From Methylococcus geothermalis (GTDB taxonomy: Bacteria; Pseudomonadota; Gammaproteobacteria; Methylococcales; Methylococcaceae), in the NCBI RefSeq assembly GCF_012769535.1, contig NZ_CP046565.1, positions 2,556,501 through 2,620,500 on the forward strand: DNA of 64,000 bases, read 5' to 3'. Both the position numbers and the translations under genes were made by a program. Below the pieces are notes generated by a model that did not search any database, was not told the DNA's origin, and saw nothing but the letters and a program-made list of their open reading frames with translations. Shown piece after piece: positions 46,751 to 55,831 of the stretch (position 1 is its first letter; the number at the start of each line of letters is the position of its first letter).

Positions 46751-48334
46751 TTAAAGGTCGTGGCCGGAATAGGACCCGTTGACCGATTTGTTGCACACCG
46801 GGAAGTCGGGAACGATGTTGCCGAGTATGAGTTTTTCCAGCGCAGGCCAGTTGATGACGCTGGGATCGCGCGGCCAGTAGCGGCGGATGGCGTTGTCCGA
46901 ACCGAAACGCACGAAGCAGAGAATCTCGCCGCGCCAGCCCTCGATGGCTGCGAACCCTTCCGCGCCCTCGGCCGGGACCTGCCAGCGCGCCACCCGCTCG
47001 CCTTCGGGCATCCCTTCGAGCAGATCGCCGAGCAGTCGCAGCCCGGCGCGCAATTCCTTGTAGCGAACCCAGAAACGCGAGGAAACGTCGCCCTGGCTTT
47101 CCGTTGGCACGCTGACCTTCAATCGGTCGTACGGTGGATAAGGCGCGTCTCGGCGCGTATCGAAGGTCTGGCCGCTCGCGCGGCCGACGAAGCCCAGCGC
47201 GCCCAAGGCTGCCGCCAGTTCGGTCGAAAGAATGCCGGCGTTGAGAAAACGATCCTCCAGGGAGGAATTGGCGTCGAGGAGAGTCAGCAGCTCATCCAGC
47301 TCCACCCGCAAGGCCGTTATGGATCGATGCATGGCCTTCGCCGTCGCCGGAGTGATGTCGACCCGAGCCCCGCCGGGCACGATCCGGTCCATCAGCAGCC
47401 GATGGCCGAAATGGACCTGGTTTTCCCGCAGCCACTGCTCCCGTAGACGGCCGAACTGGTAATAGCCGAAGGCAAAGCCTACGTCGTTGCACAGGGCACC
47501 CAGATCCCACAGATGATTGATGACCCGCTCCCGCTCCGCGAGGATTCCGCGCAGATACGCGGCACGCAAGGGGATTTCGATCCCCGCGGCGCGTTCCATG
47601 GCCATGCAGGCGGCCCAGGCATGACCGACCGTGGTGTCGCCGGACACCCGTCCGGCCAGCCGCGCCAAGCCGTCCGGGTCACGGCCCTCGGCGATCTTCT
47701 CGATGCCCTTGTGGACATAGCCCAAACGCTCCTCCAGATGCAGCACCGTTTCGCCGACGGCCTGGAAGCGGAAATGGCCGGGTTCGATGATGCCCGCATG
47801 CACCGGGCCGACGGGAATTTCGTAGACACTGGCACCCTGGGCCTTGAGGAAGGGGTAGTCGCGGTCCGGCGGCGTTTCCTCCGCGTTCGATCCGGCGGCC
47901 GGAAATTCCTTGCGCAGCGGATGGACGCCTTCGTCCCAGGCCCGATGGCGTATCCAGCGGCGCGGATCGGGATGATCCTCGAAACGAACGCCGAAAAGGT
48001 CCTGGATGTGGCGCTCGGGTCGGTCCGCTGCCCAATAGTAAGGCGCATGGGACGGCAAACTCGCTCGTTCCGGCGCCAGAGTGGTTCTCAGAATCAGGTA
48101 GGTTCCCCGATGTTCCAAACAGGCGTTGACCGTCAGATCGAAACCTCGGTCATCGGCCCAAACCCCGGCCCAGCGCCAATGCTCGGACTTGGCGGTTTCG
48201 GCAGCCTTGCCCCAATCGCGGGCATCGATCTGCAAAACCGTTGCGGGCGGCAAGGCGCACGGGACCGACGAACGGTTGTCGATGTCCTGGGCCGCCAGTT
48301 TCAGCCGCAGCGAAGTCAAGCTTTCGACGCTCAT
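46751..48334 (-). CDS. Ehr complex large subunit, hydrogenase-like without NiFe cysteines
   Basis: 527 aa. N-terminal NuoC-like part (about 1-165) fused to a NuoD/HycE-like part (about 175-527), as in HyfG/HycE. The first NiFe motif RxCGxC is replaced by GRVSGDTTVGH and the C-terminal DPCxxC by PDFPVCNKS, so the four cysteines that hold NiFe are not there. It cannot be an ordinary hydrogenase; this is the mark of energy-converting hydrogenase-related (Ehr) complexes, of unknown function. The start overlaps the preceding gene's stop by 4 bp. Confidence 0.88.
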   Translation of the reverse strand: MSVESLTSLRLKLAAQDIDNRSSVPCALPPATVLQIDARDWGKAAETAKSEHWRWAGVWADDRGFDLTVNACLEHRGTYLILRTTLAPERASLPSHAPYYWAADRPERHIQDLFGVRFEDHPDPRRWIRHRAWDEGVHPLRKEFPAAGSNAEETPPDRDYPFLKAQGASVYEIPVGPVHAGIIEPGHFRFQAVGETVLHLEERLGYVHKGIEKIAEGRDPDGLARLAGRVSGDTTVGHAWAACMAMERAAGIEIPLRAAYLRGILAERERVINHLWDLGALCNDVGFAFGYYQFGRLREQWLRENQVHFGHRLLMDRIVPGGARVDITPATAKAMHRSITALRVELDELLTLLDANSSLEDRFLNAGILSTELAAALGALGFVGRASGQTFDTRRDAPYPPYDRLKVSVPTESQGDVSSRFWVRYKELRAGLRLLGDLLEGMPEGERVARWQVPAEGAEGFAAIEGWRGEILCFVRFGSDNAIRRYWPRDPSVINWPALEKLILGNIVPDFPVCNKSVNGSYSGHDL

Positions 48335-49797
48335 TGCGGCAAGCTCCCCGAAATCAGCTGCGTCGCCTGGTTGAACCAGTTGCCGAGAAATGGGGGGATG
48401 GACAGACCGAGCCATAGCACCAGCGCCAGATGCGCCATGACCGGCCACAGGTTGGCTTGGATGGCCCGCCGGCCCTCCGGAACATCGCCGAAAACCATAG
48501 GCTGGATATGGCGGAACAGACCGGCGAAGGCGAGCCCGATCCCCAGAAGCAACAACGGCGTCAGCCAGGGGTAGTCGTGCATCGTGGCAACCAGGACCAG
48601 GAATTCGCTGGCGAATACTCCAAAGGGCGGAAATCCGGCGATGGCCACGGTGCCGATCAACAGTCCCCAGCCGATGGTGGGCTGAGTCAGGATCAAGCCG
48701 CGTATCCCGTCCATACGCTGGGTGCCGGCCAATTGGGCCGCATGGCCCACGGTGACGAAAATGGCCGATTTGGTGAGGGAATGGGTGGTCATGTGAAACA
48801 GCGCGGCGAAGGTGGCCCAGGGGCTACCCACACCGAAGGCGAAAGTCATCAGGCCCATGTGTTCGATGGAGGAATAGCTGAACAGCCGCTTGATGTCCGT
48901 CTGACGGTGCAGAAACAGGGCCGCGACGAGGAAGGACAGCAACCCGAACCCCATCATCAGGTTACCGGCCAGATGCGTGCCCAGCGAACCGTCCACCAGC
49001 ATTTTGCAGCGCACCACGGCATAGAGGGCGTCATTGAGCAGCAGCCCCGAGAGGATGGCCGACATGGGGGTCGGACCTTCCGAGTGGGCGTCCGGCAGCC
49101 ATTGATGCAAGGGGACCAGGCCGATCTTGGTGCCATAACCGACCAAGAGAAACACGAAGGCCATACTCAGAATGGCGGGATCGAGGGCATGGGCGTTTTC
49201 ATGCAACACCGTCCACAACAGCGCCTCTCCTCCTATGCCGAGTTTTTGCTCGGCGGCGAAGTACAGCAGGACCGTGCCGAACAGGGCCTGGGCGATACCC
49301 ACGCCACAGAGGATGAAATATTTCCAGGCCGCCTCCACCGACTCGGGCGTGCGATACAAACTGACCAGCAAGACGGTGGCCAGGGTCGCGCCCTCCATCG
49401 CCACCCACATGACCCCCATGTTGTTGGTCGTGAGCACCAGATACATGGCCAGCATGAAACCCTGGTACATGGCGTAGTAGAGCCGCAAACGCCGCCCCGT
49501 CACCCGGCCGATCTCCCGTTCGTGCGCCATGTAAGGGCCGGAGAAGATCGAGGTGGTGAGTCCGACAAAGGCGGTCAGGGCGACCAGGTAGACGTTGTAG
49601 GAATCGACATACAGCAACCGCCCCGATGAGAGCTCCGGACCATTGATGAGCACGTCGATGGCCAGCCAGACGGATGCCGCCAAAGCCAGGCCGTTGAAGC
49701 GGCTATTCAACCGCCCGGCCTCGGGCCGGTCGCCGTAGCGGGCCAGCAGCACCATGCCCCAAAGGGGGATCATAAGCAACAGATACACTGCGATCAT
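48331..49797 (-). CDS. Ehr complex membrane subunit (HyfF/NuoN-like)
   Basis: 488 aa, about 14 membrane helices, Proton_antipo_M fold. Conserved channel residues are visible in WVAMEGATLATVLLV (Glu in the helix), GTKIGLVPLHQWLPDAH (Lys, His) and the central FSYSSIEHMGLM. Antiporter-like proton-pumping subunit. It is joined to its neighbours on both sides by 4-bp ATGA overlaps. Confidence 0.88.
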   Translation of the reverse strand: MIAVYLLLMIPLWGMVLLARYGDRPEAGRLNSRFNGLALAASVWLAIDVLINGPELSSGRLLYVDSYNVYLVALTAFVGLTTSIFSGPYMAHEREIGRVTGRRLRLYYAMYQGFMLAMYLVLTTNNMGVMWVAMEGATLATVLLVSLYRTPESVEAAWKYFILCGVGIAQALFGTVLLYFAAEQKLGIGGEALLWTVLHENAHALDPAILSMAFVFLLVGYGTKIGLVPLHQWLPDAHSEGPTPMSAILSGLLLNDALYAVVRCKMLVDGSLGTHLAGNLMMGFGLLSFLVAALFLHRQTDIKRLFSYSSIEHMGLMTFAFGVGSPWATFAALFHMTTHSLTKSAIFVTVGHAAQLAGTQRMDGIRGLILTQPTIGWGLLIGTVAIAGFPPFGVFASEFLVLVATMHDYPWLTPLLLLGIGLAFAGLFRHIQPMVFGDVPEGRRAIQANLWPVMAHLALVLWLGLSIPPFLGNWFNQATQLISGSLPQ

Positions 49798-50471
49798 TGG
49801 TCCGCCTCGCTCAATTTGCTGAGCTGATCCACGTTGAGGGAATCGATGCTGGAGCGGATCTGGAAGAAGAACACGCCGAACACCACGGCGGCCACCAGCA
49901 CATCGAAGGCCACCCCCAGCTCCACGACCATGGGCATACCATAGGTGGATACGACGGCGGCGAAGAACAGGCCATTCTCGATGGACATGAAACCCACCAC
50001 GTGGGCCACCGCCTGCCGGCGGGTGATCATCAGCAGCATGCCGAGCAGTACCGCGGCGAGGCTCACGGCGATGGCGTTGAGCGTCACCAGGGTGGAATGC
50101 TGGACGACCGGCAAACTGACGTAATAGCTGAACACGACCAGGGCCGTTCCGGCCATCATGACCCGCGCCGGGTGGTCGACGGTATCCATGACCCGGTGCA
50201 GTCCCATATGGCGGATCAACCGATGCAGCAGGATCGGAATGACCAGTCCCTTCAAAAGAAAACTCAGGACCGCGGAAACATAGAGGTGTGGATAATCGAG
50301 AACGGCGGCGGCCAAAGCCGTCGCGGCCGCCAGCAGGCACCCCTGCAGCGCGAAGATCAGCACCAGCCGGACCAAGCGGGACTGCCCGAGCATCAGGAAC
50401 GAGGTCAGGGCGATCAAGCCCGCCAGCAGCAGAATCGCCTGTTGATACAGTGTCAGTTCGGAAATGGCCAT
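49794..50471 (-). CDS. Ehr complex membrane subunit (HyfE-like)
   Basis: 225 aa from ATG 50471, which overlaps the previous stop by one base. Seven or so hydrophobic helices; HVVGFMSIENGLFFAAV is the NuoK-like signature with the conserved membrane Glu, and the C-terminus is polar. HyfE/HycE-type membrane anchors link the antiporter subunits to the rest of the complex. Confidence 0.85.
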   Translation of the reverse strand: MAISELTLYQQAILLLAGLIALTSFLMLGQSRLVRLVLIFALQGCLLAAATALAAAVLDYPHLYVSAVLSFLLKGLVIPILLHRLIRHMGLHRVMDTVDHPARVMMAGTALVVFSYYVSLPVVQHSTLVTLNAIAVSLAAVLLGMLLMITRRQAVAHVVGFMSIENGLFFAAVVSTYGMPMVVELGVAFDVLVAAVVFGVFFFQIRSSIDSLNVDQLSKLSEADQ

Positions 50472-51415
50472 CAGCGCGCCGCCTCCAGGATGATGTGACT
50501 CAGCATCCCCAGGACGCTGAGCAGATAGGCGAAGCCCAGATATTCCTGCACGCGGAAAATCCGCATCTTGGCGAACAGGGCTTCCGACAGAGCGAGCAGC
50601 AGAGCCAGCACCGCCAGCTTCAACGCGATCGCCGCCGCACCAAAGACCAACGCCGACGGGGAAAGCTCCTGCGCGATCCCCCATGGAAAGAAGATATTGG
50701 CGATGAGAACGCCGTAGAGCATCAGCTTGATCTGGCTGGCCCATTCGATCAGCGCCAGCCAGCGTCCGCTGTACTCCAGGATCATGGCCTCGTGGATCAT
50801 GGTCAGCTCCAGATGGGTGGCCGGATTGTCGACCGGGATCCGCCCGGTCTCGGCAATCGCCACCAGTATCAGGCCGCCCAGGGCGAAGACGAACGAAGGG
50901 CGCAATACCAGGCCGGCGTCCAGAACGTAATCCATGGCCTGAGACAGGTTGGTGGTGCGCGCGCTCATGCTGAGAGTGAACACCGCCATCAGCATGGCCG
51001 GCTCGGCGAGGGAGGAAATGGTCATTTCCCGTGACGAGCCCATGCCGCCGAAGGCGGTGCCGATGTCCATCCCGGCCAGTACCTGGAAAGTGCGGGCCAT
51101 CGCGAAGAAGCCTACCAGCACGATGACGTCGGCGACGCGCGAGGTGGGCAAATCAACCGCCGCCAGGGGCACGATGGCCGCCGCCAGCACGGTCGACGCG
51201 AACACGATGTAAGGGGCGGCCCGGAATATCCATGATGCCGGGTGCGGCACGATGGGCTGTTTCCGGTACAGCTTGAACATGTCCCGGTAAGGCTGGAACA
51301 CCGACGGCGCCTTGCGGTTCTGCAGGCGGCACTTGATCCGTTTGATCCAGCCGGCCAACAGGGGCGCCGCGCCGACGAAAAGCAGGGTTTGCACTACCGC
51401 CAGCAGCCAAGCCAT
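50471..51415 (-). CDS. Ehr complex membrane subunit (HyfC/NuoH-like)
   Basis: 314 aa, about eight helices. The NuoH/HycD signature ETGRIPVDNPATHLELTMIH followed by EAMILEYSGR is clear, as is FQPYRDMFKLYRKQ near the start. This subunit joins the iron-sulfur arm to the membrane arm and forms the proton or quinone channel entrance. One-base overlaps (TGATG) with genes on both sides. Confidence 0.9.
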   Translation of the reverse strand: MAWLLAVVQTLLFVGAAPLLAGWIKRIKCRLQNRKAPSVFQPYRDMFKLYRKQPIVPHPASWIFRAAPYIVFASTVLAAAIVPLAAVDLPTSRVADVIVLVGFFAMARTFQVLAGMDIGTAFGGMGSSREMTISSLAEPAMLMAVFTLSMSARTTNLSQAMDYVLDAGLVLRPSFVFALGGLILVAIAETGRIPVDNPATHLELTMIHEAMILEYSGRWLALIEWASQIKLMLYGVLIANIFFPWGIAQELSPSALVFGAAAIALKLAVLALLLALSEALFAKMRIFRVQEYLGFAYLLSVLGMLSHIILEAAR

Positions 51416-53529
51416 CAGCTGATCACCCACAACAGAAAAATCAACGTAACGAAGGAATAACCCAGATAGGTCCGAATATTCCCGGTCTGCAAACGTCCCA
51501 CCCAGCGCGCCAGTTTCGTGACGGCGCGCCCCGAGGGTTGATAAAGGGTCAACCAAGCTCGGTCCAGTACCTGGAATTGATAGCGCAGCGCCGTGACCCG
51601 CGACTGGGCAGGACCTTCCTTGTGTTCTTCGACGGTTTCGCAAATTTCGAACACGGGCTCGAAGATACGGCGGATAGGCATGCTGAAGGCGCCGGAGGTG
51701 TATTGCATGCGGGATGTCAACCCCCCGAAGCCGCAGTCCCAGGGCTCGGCCCGCCGCGGCTTGATCCGGGTGCGGCGATACAGCAGGAAATAACACACCC
51801 AGCCCACGGCCATGATCGCCAGCAATACCAGGGCCGGTGCATAAGACGCTATTTCCGGCGCCACCGGCGTGAGCCACAGCCAGCCCAGGGTGGAGATATT
51901 GGGTAGGACGAAGCCGGTCAACTGCCGGGTCAAACTCCCCAGGCCATTGATCAACGGGGTCGGCAACACGCCGAACAGCACGCAGCAAACGGCCAGCAGA
52001 GCCGGACCCGCCAGCATGCCGCGATGATGGACCTCATGGGCATGGGCGATATGGTGTGAACGGGGCAGTCCCAGGAACGCCACGCCGTAGACCTTGACGA
52101 AACAGGTGGCCGCCAGTGCCGACGTCAGCGCCAGCACCGCGCTGGCGGTGGGAATCAGGCTGCGCAACACGCCGCTGTCGATGACACTGCCCTGCAACGC
52201 GGTCTGGAAAATCAGCCATTCCGAAACGAAGCCGTTCAGCGGCGGGAGTGCGGCGATGCTCAAGGTACCGACCAGGAACACCGCCGCCAGTTTCGGCATG
52301 CGATGGATCAATCCGCCCATGTTTTCCAGGCTGTGCTCATGGGTCTGGTGCAGGATGGCGCCGGCGCCGAGGAACAGCAGAGACTTGAACAAGGCATGAT
52401 TGAGCGAATGTAACAGCGCGGCCACCAAGCCCAACGTGCCCAGTTGGGTGTGTCCGCTACTGAGAAAAATCATGGCCAATCCCAGCGCCAAGAAGACAAT
52501 GCCGATGTTTTCCACGGAGGAATAGGCCAGGAGTCGCTTGAGATCCTGTTGCTGCAGGGCGTAGAGGATGCCTAGCACAGCGGAGGCGGAACCTATGATC
52601 AGCACCAGGACGCCCCACTGCCAGAGTATCCGGTCCAACAGATCGAAGCTGAAGCGGATGAAGCCGTAGACGGCAATCTTCAACATGACCCCGCTCATCA
52701 AAGCGGACACATGCGACGGTGCCACCGGGTGCGCTTCAGGCAGCCAGGCATGAATGGGAACCAGCCCGGCTTTCATGCCGAAACCGATCAACCCCAGCAC
52801 GAAGGCGACGCTGGCCCACCCCGGGCTCAGCGAGGCCCCGCGCAAAGCGTCGAAAGTCAGGCCGCTGCCGAAGCCCGCAAGCACGCCAAAGCCCAAGATG
52901 ATGGCGATGGCCCCGATCTCTGCCATCAGCAGGTAAAGGAAGGCGGCACGGCGGTTGGCGGCGTGGTCATGCTGGTAAGCGACCAGGAAATAGCTGGCGA
53001 CCGACATCAATTCCCAGGCGATCATGAACACGAACGCATCGTCGGCCAGCAGGACCAGTTCCATGCCGGCCACGAACAGGCCGGTAAACAGCCCCAGCGC
53101 GGAAAGGGAGTGCTTGCCGTGTTCGAACTCCCGAACGTAGCCGGGGCCGTAGAGACTGACGGCGATCAGCGGCAGGCCGAGCACACAGAGAAAGAATCCG
53201 GCGAGGGGATCGATGCGGATATGCCAGTTGAGCCAGGGAAGCCCCAACGGCAGGGTGTCGGTGAGCACTGCCCCGCTCTGGAGCGTATCCAGCCCCGCCA
53301 GAACGGCGCTGATGCCGGAAAACCCCAGCAGCGCGAACGGGCGGAAGCGACGGAACACGGCAAAATGCGCTTGAGGGAAGGCCCGAGCCACCGCCGGCGG
53401 CTCTTGCGGCCAGCGGCGCCCGATCGCCTCCGCTAGGCGCTGCAACCCGGTGCGCCGGCGTGTGGCGACAGCGACGAGCGCCGATGCCAGTGCGGCGATC
53501 ACCGATAGATAAGCAAGAAACAACGACAT
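51415..53529 (-). CDS. Ehr complex large membrane subunit (HyfB/NuoL-like)
   Basis: 704 aa with about 16 helices. Proton_antipo_M core with FMIAWELMSVASYFLV (Glu), GFGMKAGLVPIHAWLPEAHP (Lys, His) and LLAYSSVENIGIVFLALG. A long C-terminal extension contains the HyfB-type segment CGFGGLTSRMQYTSGAFSMP. First of the six complex genes, 24 bp after sulP. Confidence 0.9.
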   Translation of the reverse strand: MSLFLAYLSVIAALASALVAVATRRRTGLQRLAEAIGRRWPQEPPAVARAFPQAHFAVFRRFRPFALLGFSGISAVLAGLDTLQSGAVLTDTLPLGLPWLNWHIRIDPLAGFFLCVLGLPLIAVSLYGPGYVREFEHGKHSLSALGLFTGLFVAGMELVLLADDAFVFMIAWELMSVASYFLVAYQHDHAANRRAAFLYLLMAEIGAIAIILGFGVLAGFGSGLTFDALRGASLSPGWASVAFVLGLIGFGMKAGLVPIHAWLPEAHPVAPSHVSALMSGVMLKIAVYGFIRFSFDLLDRILWQWGVLVLIIGSASAVLGILYALQQQDLKRLLAYSSVENIGIVFLALGLAMIFLSSGHTQLGTLGLVAALLHSLNHALFKSLLFLGAGAILHQTHEHSLENMGGLIHRMPKLAAVFLVGTLSIAALPPLNGFVSEWLIFQTALQGSVIDSGVLRSLIPTASAVLALTSALAATCFVKVYGVAFLGLPRSHHIAHAHEVHHRGMLAGPALLAVCCVLFGVLPTPLINGLGSLTRQLTGFVLPNISTLGWLWLTPVAPEIASYAPALVLLAIMAVGWVCYFLLYRRTRIKPRRAEPWDCGFGGLTSRMQYTSGAFSMPIRRIFEPVFEICETVEEHKEGPAQSRVTALRYQFQVLDRAWLTLYQPSGRAVTKLARWVGRLQTGNIRTYLGYSFVTLIFLLWVIS

Positions 53530-53553
53530 TTCCGCGCCTGCTCCGGGGTGGTC

Positions 53554-55188
53554 CTACTGTGTCTTGATACGTGCCGCCAACTCGTGATCGCCGTACGGTT
53601 CGTGGCCGGCCAATCCATGAATTTCGCAGCGTCCGCCATGCGCGATGACATCATCGCGGAAGTGATCGATGAACTCCATCACCGTGTGGTCGATCAGATA
53701 GGCGTCGGAGAGATCGAAGATGATCGTGCTGCCTGCCGGCAGGTCTGTCAATGCGCTCTTGAGCGAAATGAAATTGGAGAAGATCGCCGAACCCCGGACG
53801 AGGATGACGTAGGCGCCAGCGGCCGTGCGCTCGATCCGGTAGGAGATCGCCAGCAAATTCTCGAGCGAGACGCCTCGCCCGACATGGAGGAGCAGTTTGG
53901 CCGCGATGCCGATCGCCACGCCGGCGAGAAGGTTGGTCGCGAGGACGCCGACGATGGTAATGACGAACAGCGCCAGCTGTTCCTTACCCAGATCCATGGT
54001 TCTGGCGAAAACCCTCGGCGAGGCCAGGCGAAAGCCGGTATAGACCAAAAGCGCGGCAAGGGAGGCCAGGGGAATCGCGTCGATCACGTGCGGAAACGCC
54101 CACACGAACAGCAGCAGAAACACGCCGTGGAAGAAATTCGACCAACCGGTTCGGGCGCCGGCGTCGATATTGGCGGAACTGCGCACGATCTCGGCGATCA
54201 TCGGCAGACCGCCGATCAGACCCGCCACAACGTTACCGACGCCCACTGCCCTGAGATCGCGGTTCAGGTCGGAATAGCGCCGCTGGGGGTCGAGCTTGTC
54301 CACCGCCGCCGCACTCAGCAGGCTTTCCAGGCTGCCCACCAGAAAGATGGCGACGACGCTCTGCCAAAACGCCACCGTGAATGTCTTGGAAAAATCCGGA
54401 AGGAAAAGACTGGCCATCAGGCTGTCCGGAATCGACACCAGAAAATCCGGACCGACGATCAAGTCCTTGGGGACCATGAAACCTTCGCCCGGATGAAGCC
54501 GGCCGAGATCGAAAACCTGCCCCAAGGCCATCCCGGACAAAATGACCACGATGGGTGCCGGAACGGTCCTCAGGAAGCGGTTTTCGATCAGCGGCCAACC
54601 GATCAGAATGGCCATGCCGACCAAAGCGATGAGAACGGTTTCCGGAATGAAATAGGCCAGCACATGAGGAAGCTGAACAATGCTGGACAGCATGGTGACG
54701 TCGGTTCCGGTCTTGATGCCCGCCATCACCGGAAGCTGTTTGGCCACGACGACGATCCCGATGGCGGCCAGCATGCCATGTACCACCGATGCCGGAAAGA
54801 AGGCTGACAGACGACCGGCCTTGTAAAGGCCCGACAGCACCTGCAGCGCGCCCGACATGACGATGGCCGCCAAGGTGTAGCGGTAACCGGCCATGGCATC
54901 GCCCTGTCCCAATGTCTGTACCGCGGTGGCAATCACCACGATCAAACCGGCGGCCGGGCCGGTGATGGTGAGGTAGGAGCCGTTGATACGGGAGACCAAC
55001 AGCCCGCCGACCACGGCGGAAAGAATGCCGGCCATGGGCGGGACTCCCGAAGCCGCGGCCACGCCCAGGCACAAAGGCAGGGCGATGAGAAAGACCAGGA
55101 AACCGGCACCGATGTCCTGGCGCCAGCTTGCATGCCTGCCGGCGGGACCGCGAAACGCGGCGAAAGCTTGCAACACGGGATTTCCCAT
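53554..55188 (-). CDS. SulP-family anion (sulfate/bicarbonate) transporter with STAS domain
   Basis: 544 aa from ATG 55188 with GGAG 8 nt upstream. N-terminal SulP transport core of about 12-14 helices (DIGAGFLVFLIALPLCLGVA, ITGPAAGLIVVI) and a C-terminal STAS domain (about 440-530, IIFDLSDAYLIDHTVMEF). Bacterial SulP proteins carry sulfate, bicarbonate or dicarboxylates. It is the first gene of the Ehr operon (24 bp to the HyfB-like gene), so a functional link, such as ion-driven bicarbonate uptake, is possible. A promoter with an 18-bp operator lies about 170 bp upstream. Confidence 0.88.
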   Translation of the reverse strand: MGNPVLQAFAAFRGPAGRHASWRQDIGAGFLVFLIALPLCLGVAAASGVPPMAGILSAVVGGLLVSRINGSYLTITGPAAGLIVVIATAVQTLGQGDAMAGYRYTLAAIVMSGALQVLSGLYKAGRLSAFFPASVVHGMLAAIGIVVVAKQLPVMAGIKTGTDVTMLSSIVQLPHVLAYFIPETVLIALVGMAILIGWPLIENRFLRTVPAPIVVILSGMALGQVFDLGRLHPGEGFMVPKDLIVGPDFLVSIPDSLMASLFLPDFSKTFTVAFWQSVVAIFLVGSLESLLSAAAVDKLDPQRRYSDLNRDLRAVGVGNVVAGLIGGLPMIAEIVRSSANIDAGARTGWSNFFHGVFLLLFVWAFPHVIDAIPLASLAALLVYTGFRLASPRVFARTMDLGKEQLALFVITIVGVLATNLLAGVAIGIAAKLLLHVGRGVSLENLLAISYRIERTAAGAYVILVRGSAIFSNFISLKSALTDLPAGSTIIFDLSDAYLIDHTVMEFIDHFRDDVIAHGGRCEIHGLAGHEPYGDHELAARIKTQ

Positions 55189-55353
55189 GAATTCTCCAGT
55201 CAATGCATGACGCCTTTGCGGAAAAGGCGGTGTGAACGCCGAGGGCCCACGGGCGCCGGTTCCCCCCAGCAAAGCATTCGGCCAGCCGTGCCCACCGCGA
55301 CATGAAACCCCGTCGCATGTGCTCGGCCGAGGCAACAAAATAATGACAACCGA

Positions 55354-55382
55354 TTTTTACTATTAAAACGGTAATTTGTCTA
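55354..55382 (-). promoter_or_regulatory. sulP-Ehr promoter overlapped by an 18-bp operator
   Basis: On the minus strand TAGACA (55382-55377) and TAAAAA (55359-55354) are 17 bp apart. Between and over them lies the imperfect palindrome TTACTATTAAAACGGTAA (55357-55374, plus strand), 16 of 18 bases identical to a second copy at 55787-55804 before the XRE regulator gene. A repressor there would block this promoter. Confidence 0.6.
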
Positions 55383-55494
55383 GTACACTTCCGGCCACCG
55401 TGGTAAAAAAGCATCGTAGTCCTCAGGCCCGTTCGTCGCCGAGGAGATTCTTTTTTCTCCGCACACTTCCCCTTTCAGTCAGGAGCTTAAACCG

Positions 55495-55758
55495 ATGTTG
55501 ACGCTTTTCGTGCGTGGCTTACCCCCTTCAACGACCGATGCCGGCCTGAGCGAGTTGTTTGGCGCCTACGGCAAGGTTTTCGACTTGAAAGTCAGCCGGG
55601 ATTTATTTACGGGTCAGGCACGTGGCATCGCTACCGTGGACATGGAAGGCCACGAAGCCCGTGCGGCGATTTCAGGATTGGACGGCCACGATTTCGAAGG
55701 AAAGACGATTTACGTCGCCCTGGACAAAGGCCGCAGGACCGGACGTGGGCGGCGTTGA
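55495..55758 (+). CDS. RRM-type RNA-binding protein
   Basis: 87 aa, one RNA recognition motif. RNP2 is LFVRGLP near the start, RNP1 is ARGIATVDM around 41-49 (the second aromatic is lost, Ile-Ala-Thr-Val), and the C-terminus is Arg/Gly-rich (KGRRTGRGRR). Such small RRM proteins often respond to cold or stress and act on RNA. AGGAG lies about 10 nt before ATG. Divergent from sulP; the operator at 55357 may affect it too. Confidence 0.88.
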   Translation: MLTLFVRGLPPSTTDAGLSELFGAYGKVFDLKVSRDLFTGQARGIATVDMEGHEARAAISGLDGHDFEGKTIYVALDKGRRTGRGRR

Positions 55759-55786
55759 CGTGAACGCAGGTCGGCTTGAACCTGCG

Positions 55787-55804
55787 TTACTGTTAAAATG
55801 GTAA
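55787..55804 (+). promoter_or_regulatory. 18-bp operator before the XRE regulator gene
   Basis: TTACTGTTAAAATGGTAA, of the form TTACYRTTWWAAYRGTAA on both strands. A -10-like TAAAAT lies inside it. It is 28 bp before the chosen start of the regulator gene, so autoregulation is likely. Second copy at 55357-55374. Confidence 0.6.
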
Positions 55805-55831
55805 CCTCGTTCCTTGACCCGCTCACCGATC

